This document shows, piece after piece, positions 14,918 to 18,460 of a DNA stretch of 18,460 nucleotides. The notes under the pieces were generated by a model, which did no database searches, was not told where the DNA came from, and saw nothing but the letters and a program-made list of their open reading frames with translations. Both the position numbers and the translations under genes were made by a program. Position 1 is the stretch's first letter; each line of letters begins with the position of its first letter. The stretch covers positions 1 to 18,460 of the forward strand of contig CANQUO010000014.1 of NCBI GenBank assembly GCA_947627085.1, read 5' to 3'. The DNA comes from an uncultured Oscillospiraceae bacterium (GTDB lineage: Bacteria > Bacillota > Clostridia > Oscillospirales > Oscillospiraceae).

Positions 14918-15367
14918 TCAGTTTTCCATCTGCTTACCCAAAAACGTCGCAACGGTCTGGGCCAGCTTGTATTCGACCTCGCCCACTGTGCCGTCGCCCT
15001 CGGTGAAGAAGAGGACACAGCCCATGACGTCGCCCTCGGCCAAAATCGGGGCGGCCACGGTGACGGTGTACTTATCGGCCCCGTCGGCGGGGTTCACCGC
15101 CCTGTCGGAGCCCGTCCGGTGGTAGACCTGGCGGCCCTCCATTATGGCCTCCAGCTCCTGGCTCACCTGGCGTCCGGTGAGCTCCCGCTTTTGTATGCCG
15201 CACACCGCGATGACGCTGTCCCTGTCTGTTATGGCGGCGGGGAGGTTCGTAGTCTTGCTGAGAGTCTCGCACATCTGCCCCGCGAAATCGCTGAGCTCCC
15301 CCATGGGTGAGTACTTCTTGAAAATGACCTCGCCGTCCTTCTCCGTATATATCTCCAGCGGGTCGCC
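14918..15367 (-). pseudogene. spoVT: 3' part of spoVT (C-terminal GAF domain), fused to a recombinase
   Basis: SpoVT is a sporulation regulator of the forespore with an N-terminal AbrB-like DNA-binding domain (~50 residues) and a C-terminal GAF-like domain. The last 149 residues of this reading frame match it from GDPLEIYTEKDGEVIFKKYS onward: GELSDFAGQM, AAITDRDSVIAVCGI, then GDVMGCVLFF and the ending VATFLGKQMEN. B. subtilis SpoVT has the same GDPLEIF junction about 30 residues from its start, so the missing piece is about 30 residues including the conserved VRRIDDLGRVVIPKE region. There is no break between it and the upstream recombinase frame. As it stands it lacks DNA binding, so it cannot work as SpoVT unless the inserted DNA is removed. 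The 5' half is not seen in the window. Confidence 0.85.
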
Positions 15368-17045
15368 GTCGCTGACAACATGGACATGGTAGACCTTGTC
15401 CCCGTGGTGAACGGAGGACTGGATGACGGCTGTTTGTGAGTTATCCGCCATGTCCAAATCAAAATTTGCGACTTCCGGGAGCGTCCCGCATTTGAGAAGG
15501 CTGTCTATGTCGGCCCGGAGCTCCACCTCTATGTGGTCCTCATAGACCTTGATCTTCTTCACGATGAGCTGGATGTCGTTCCGGTCCAGCTTTTCTTTGT
15601 TCAATATGTCGTCGAACACGTCCATAGCCGTCTTGGCCGCCCGGTTGACACGGATGATGGTGTTCCGCTTGTCGGCGGCAAGGCGCATCTGGTTCTCGAT
15701 GCCCTCGATGCGGCGGAGAAGGTCGTCCTCCAGCTCGTCGTAGGTCTCCTCCAGCGCCTCCTCCCGGTCCGGGTGCTTCATGATGTCCCGGATACGCTGG
15801 CGCTTTGTGGCCCGGAGCTCCTCCTGAAGGTCCCGCAGGACCTCCTCCAAATTGGCCTCCACCCGCTCCGTCTCGGCCACGTTCTCCCGCTCGTTCGCCA
15901 GCTCCTCGTTGAGCCTATCCAGCATGGCGGAGGAGTTGTCCTTGACCTTCTGGACGTAGAGCTTCAAAAGCTCGTCCAGCTTGTCCACACGGATATGGTG
16001 GCTGGTACAGCCCTTCAGGCCCCGTCGGTGATATAGCCCGCACCGGTAGGCGTCCCTCAGATCGGCGCGGCTCATGGCGAACATGGGATTGCCGCAGTCG
16101 CCGCACTCTAAGAAGCCGGAGTAGGCGTTGTCGTACTTTTTCCGGCCCCGGTAGTGGGCGGCGCCGCGCTCCTCCAATTGGGCCCGTACGAGGGCGAAGG
16201 TGCGGTAGTCGATGATGGCCTGGTGGTGGCGCTCGATGACGATGTGATCCTCCGCGTCCCGCTTCACGTCCTTGCCGTTGATCTTCCGGCGGGTGTACTT
16301 GCCCTGGCGGAGGGTGCCGATGTAAAAGTCATTTTTCAGAATGCCCTCCACGGTCATGATGGCCCATTCCCGACGGGTCTCCCGGTTGGAATCCAGGCCC
16401 TGGGCCTCCCGGCGCTGTTTTTCCGACATGCGGGGCGTGGGGACGCCCTGGTCGGTGAGATAATTGGCGATGCGCTTGTAGCCCCAGCCGGAGGTGTAGA
16501 GCTCGAAAATTTTCCGCACGATCTCCGCCTCGGTGGGGACGATCTCAAATTCCTGGCGGCTGTTCACGATGTACCCGTAGGGCGCGGCGCAAATCCACTT
16601 CCCGTCCTCCTGCCGGCGGCGGATGACGGATTTGACTTTTTTGCTGGCGTCGGTGACGGGCATCTCGTTGATGAGGAACTGGAACTGTATTTTCAGCCAG
16701 TCGTCGTCGTTGGGGAAGTCGATGTTGTCCGGCGTCCCGCAGGTCCTCCAGCTCCACCAGCCCCCGGCTGTTGCGCCGGGAGAAGCGGGAGAAGTCCTTC
16801 ACCACCAGGATATCCAGCCGGTGCGAGGTCAGCTCACGGCGCATCCGCTGGTAGCCCTCCCGCTGCTCGAAGGTGTACCCGGAGCGGTCCCGGTCCTCGT
16901 AAAAGGTCAGCGTACTGCCGGGGAACCGGCGCTTTACAAAGTCCTCGATGATCGCCTTCTGGTTCTCGATGGACGTGTTGTCCCTATCCAGCTCCTCGTC
17001 CACGGAGATGCGGCAGTAGCCGGCGATGTCGTAGGTTTCTATCAA
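14918..17045 (-). pseudogene. Large serine recombinase, frameshifted, with in-frame C-terminal fusion to spoVT
   Basis: Large serine recombinases insert or excise phages and other elements at specific att sites. From the TTG at 17045 the catalytic domain reads AGYCRISVDEE (nucleophile Ser14), EDRDRSGYTFEQREGYQRMR and VKDFSRFSRRNSRGLVELED. At 16730/16729 the frame changes by +1. The second frame continues DNIDFPNDDDWLKIQFQFLI and NEMPVTDASKKVKSVIRRRQ, with the recombinase domain, a zinc-ribbon (CGDCG...CGLYHRRGLKGC), a coiled coil and then the spoVT-derived end. Family members usually carry a GVxIISIGD-type segment exactly here, so I infer a deletion of about 23 bases rather than a 1-base insertion. 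Catalysis would be lost unless the break is a sequence error. Start site support is weak (GGTGA). Confidence 0.85.
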
Positions 17046-17057
17046 TTAAAATCACCA

Positions 17058-17110
17058 CACTTGTGACATATTATAGATAATATTGTATCACAGGTGGAGA
17101 AATAGTGCAA
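17058..17110 (-). promoter_or_regulatory. Promoter of the recombinase with overlapping palindromic operator
   Basis: On the minus strand, TTGCAC (17105-17110), 17-base spacer and TACAAT (17082-17087) with TG at the extended -10 position. An imperfect dyad covers 17058-17096: CAC(C/T)TGTGA half-sites with ATATTAT inner arms flank the -10 and the likely start point. This is a typical place for a repressor, but no matching repressor gene is in the window. Confidence 0.6.
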
Positions 17111-17142
17111 GTGAAAGTTTTTAAGCCGGCGGGAAAAGGCAG

Positions 17143-17562
17143 TTATTCTTTTTCTGCCTCCATGATGAGCGCCCCAGTGCGTACCACGCCGATGCGGATA
17201 AAGAGGGGGTAGAGGTAGCTGGCCCCGAAGCACCGCAGCATTTTTGGGCCGGTGATGGCCGTGCCCTCCCGCTGAAGCCGCAGGACCGTGTCAAAGGCCC
17301 TGTTGACGCTGGCGCGGGTGACGGATTTTTCCTTGCGGGTGAAAAACATCTCGTTGCCTCGGATGGAGTAAGTGTAAGACAAGCCCTTGGCGGTCTTGAA
17401 TGGATCACCGGCGAAGGCGGAAAGCGCTTCCCACAATGCTTCACAGGCCGCCTCCATATTCCCGCTCTCCGTTGCCGCCGCAAGCCTTTCGGTTACGGCC
17501 CTGCGGAGGCCGGCGCTGGGCGCTTCGGCAGCTTTTTCCGGCGCGTTGTTTGGCTGTGCCAT
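17143..17562 (-). CDS. Uncharacterised 139-residue protein
   Basis: I do not recognise a named family. The N-terminal ~35 residues are Ala/Glu-rich and probably flexible; the rest is a compact mixed fold ending in a well-structured block with NAFDTVLRLQREG-like helix (RASVNRAFDTVLRLQREGTA), TGPKMLRCFGASYLYPLFIR and IGVV. The Arg/Lys-rich FFTRKEKSVTRASVNRAF segment could bind nucleic acid. The ATG at 17562 is chosen because AAGGAGG is 8 bases upstream and the promoter lies at 17601-17630; the longer reading back to 17637 would begin upstream of that promoter. It precedes the recombinase on the same strand but each has its own promoter. It may be cargo or a regulator of the element. Confidence 0.7.
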   Translation of the reverse strand: MAQPNNAPEKAAEAPSAGLRRAVTERLAAATESGNMEAACEALWEALSAFAGDPFKTAKGLSYTYSIRGNEMFFTRKEKSVTRASVNRAFDTVLRLQREGTAITGPKMLRCFGASYLYPLFIRIGVVRTGALIMEAEKE

Positions 17563-17600
17563 TCCGGCGGCCTCCTTGGGTAGCAAAATTTGCGGGAAAA

Positions 17601-17630
17601 ATGATAAGGCAGAGCGGGGGTAAGCGTCAA
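17601..17630 (-). promoter_or_regulatory. Promoter of the 139-residue gene
   Basis: On the minus strand, TTGACG (17625-17630), 18-base spacer and TATCAT (17601-17606). The predicted start is near 17594, some 30 bases before the ATG. This promoter also decides the start codon, since a longer open frame would overlap it. Confidence 0.65.
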
Positions 17631-17647
17631 CCCACATAAATGCTACG

Positions 17648-17678
17648 GCACCTCCGAGAGGCTACCGCTCGGAGGTGC
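17648..17678. repeat. Perfect 11-bp inverted repeat between metK and the element
   Basis: GCACCTCCGAG (17648-17658) and CTCGGAGGTGC (17668-17678) enclose a 9-base loop. It could be the metK terminator, but no T run follows on the minus strand. It lies about 100 bases after the metK stop and about 18 bases upstream of the 139-residue gene's -35. Confidence 0.6.
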
Positions 17679-17777
17679 GCAACTGAGGTAAAGCGGCTTG
17701 AGCGACGATGACGCGAAAAAGGCCGCCGCAAATGCCTTATTTTGATTAGATATTGGTATTAATGCTTGTAAAGAAGC

Positions 17778-18460
17778 TTATAGATTTTTCTTCAGCTCCT
17801 CCGCCCTGTCGGTGTGCTCCCAGGGAAGGTCAAGGTCGGTCCTGCCGAAATGGCCGTAGGCGGCCAGGGGACGGTAGATTGGACGACGCAGATTCAAGTC
17901 CCGGATGATGGCCGCGGGGCGCAGGTCGAAGGTCTTCTCCACCGCCGCCTCAAGTTCCGCGTCGGTGACCACACCGGTGCCGAAGGTGTCCACCCGCACC
18001 GAGACCGGGCGTGCGACGCCTATGGCATAAGCCAGCTGGACCTGACATCTCCGTGCAAGGCCGGCGGCAACCACGGTCTTGGCCACCCAGCGGGCCGCGT
18101 AGGCGGCGGAGCGGTCCACCTTGGTGGGGTCTTTGCCTGAAAAGCAACCGCCGCCATGGGGGGCGCTGCCGCCGTATGTATCTACGATGATCTTCCGACC
18201 CGTAAGGCCCGAATCCCCCTGAGGCCCGCCGATGACGAACCGGCCCGTGGGATTGACATAGATTTTTGTTTCACAGTCCAGTAACTCGTTGGGGATCACT
18301 GGCTTGATGACAAGCTCTATCATATCCTTTCTTATCTGCGCCAGCTCCGCTTCCGGGCCGTGCTGGGTGGAGATGACCACTGTGTCCAGCCGCCTTGGGG
18401 TACCGTCCTCGTTATACTCGATGGTCACTTGGGTTTTGCCATCGGGGCGCAGGTAGTCCA
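17778..18460 (-). CDS. metK: S-adenosylmethionine synthetase (5' end beyond the window)
   Basis: MetK makes S-adenosylmethionine from methionine and ATP. The visible 226 codons cover the middle and C-terminal domains: DYLRPDGKTQVTIEY at the edge, VISTQHG, NPTGRFVIGGPQGDSGLTGR, IIVDTYGG, HGGGCFSGKDPTKVDRSAAY, and AYAIGVARPVSV. The frame is open through the right edge, so the N-terminal third is outside. The stop is TAA after LKKNL. The 215-base stretch to the next gene holds a hairpin but no clear U-rich terminator. It is a housekeeping gene and probably marks chromosomal sequence on the right of the element, although being carried by the element cannot be excluded. Confidence 0.97.
   Translation of the reverse strand, partial: DYLRPDGKTQVTIEYNEDGTPRRLDTVVISTQHGPEAELAQIRKDMIELVIKPVIPNELLDCETKIYVNPTGRFVIGGPQGDSGLTGRKIIVDTYGGSAPHGGGCFSGKDPTKVDRSAAYAARWVAKTVVAAGLARRCQVQLAYAIGVARPVSVRVDTFGTGVVTDAELEAAVEKTFDLRPAAIIRDLNLRRPIYRPLAAYGHFGRTDLDLPWEHTDRAEELKKNL

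Larger units (their letters stand above)
15368..17637 (-). mobile_element. Probable integrated element inside spoVT (right end not located)
   Basis: The left boundary is taken as the point where the recombinase-specific sequence turns into SpoVT (GDPLEIY, about 15367). The element includes at least the recombinase and probably the 139-codon gene to its right. No second copy of the junction sequence and no 5' half of spoVT were seen up to the metK end, so the right boundary is uncertain: it may lie beyond the window or have been deleted. The coordinate 17637 only marks the outermost sequence clearly not belonging to metK. Confidence 0.5.

Noticed and set aside
14470..15006. 178-codon plus-strand open frame across blaI, its promoter and repeat copy B
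   Set aside because: The sequence shared with the other repeat copy (DFFRRTCRRKK-like or its reverse) is translated palindrome, not protein; no ribosome binding site.
15368..15460. Treating the SpoVT part as an ordinary C-terminal domain of the recombinase family
   Set aside because: The match to SpoVT is continuous to its very C-terminus and begins at a fixed internal point, which fits insertion into the gene better; kept as the main alternative to test.
17563..17637. Longer N-terminus (25 extra residues) for the 139-residue protein
   Set aside because: It would start upstream of the gene's own -35 element; the internal ATG has a perfect AAGGAGG.

Overview
The window looks like a chromosome of a GC-rich, spore-forming Clostridia species, probably in the Oscillospiraceae/Oscillospirales range. 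The grounds are codon usage rich in GGC/GCC, the dgt-dnaG-rpoD order, a YlmC/YmxH sporulation protein, a SpoVT fragment, and strong AGGAGG-type ribosome binding sites. This placement is inferred from gene content, not from a search.

Left part (1-7970): a partial hflX on the minus strand diverges from a plus-strand run of closely spaced genes: dgt-like HD hydrolase, DNA primase dnaG, primary sigma factor rpoD, an acyltransferase-3 membrane protein, a YlmC/YmxH PRC-barrel protein and a membrane-anchored GH26-like glycoside hydrolase. The first three form the classic macromolecular-synthesis cluster. The last three look like surface or envelope functions added behind rpoD.

Middle (7971-11772): an AT-rich islet hides a 58-codon minus-strand membrane-protein gene with a near-consensus promoter and a downstream terminator. 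Next come rpsB-tsf with a strong promoter and a structured leader, a terminator, copy A of an unusual four-hairpin repeat, and a DegV-family gene with its own promoter and terminator.

Right part (11786-18460), all on the minus strand: a BlaI-type repressor, an M56 (BlaR1-type) membrane peptidase with an unfamiliar extracellular domain, and an overlapping small multipass membrane protein form an autoregulated sensor operon with two TACA-N2-TGTA operators. Upstream lies copy B of the four-hairpin repeat. It starts one base after the stop of a striking gene: a large serine recombinase whose C-terminus runs in frame into the last ~149 residues of SpoVT. The AbrB DNA-binding half of SpoVT is missing, so a site-specific element appears to sit inside spoVT (comparable to skin in sigK). 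The recombinase is itself frameshifted at the end of its catalytic domain. An uncharacterised 139-codon gene and a partial metK complete the window.

The observations most worth following are the spoVT/recombinase fusion, the two repeat copies whose stems differ while base pairing is kept, and the hidden small membrane protein.
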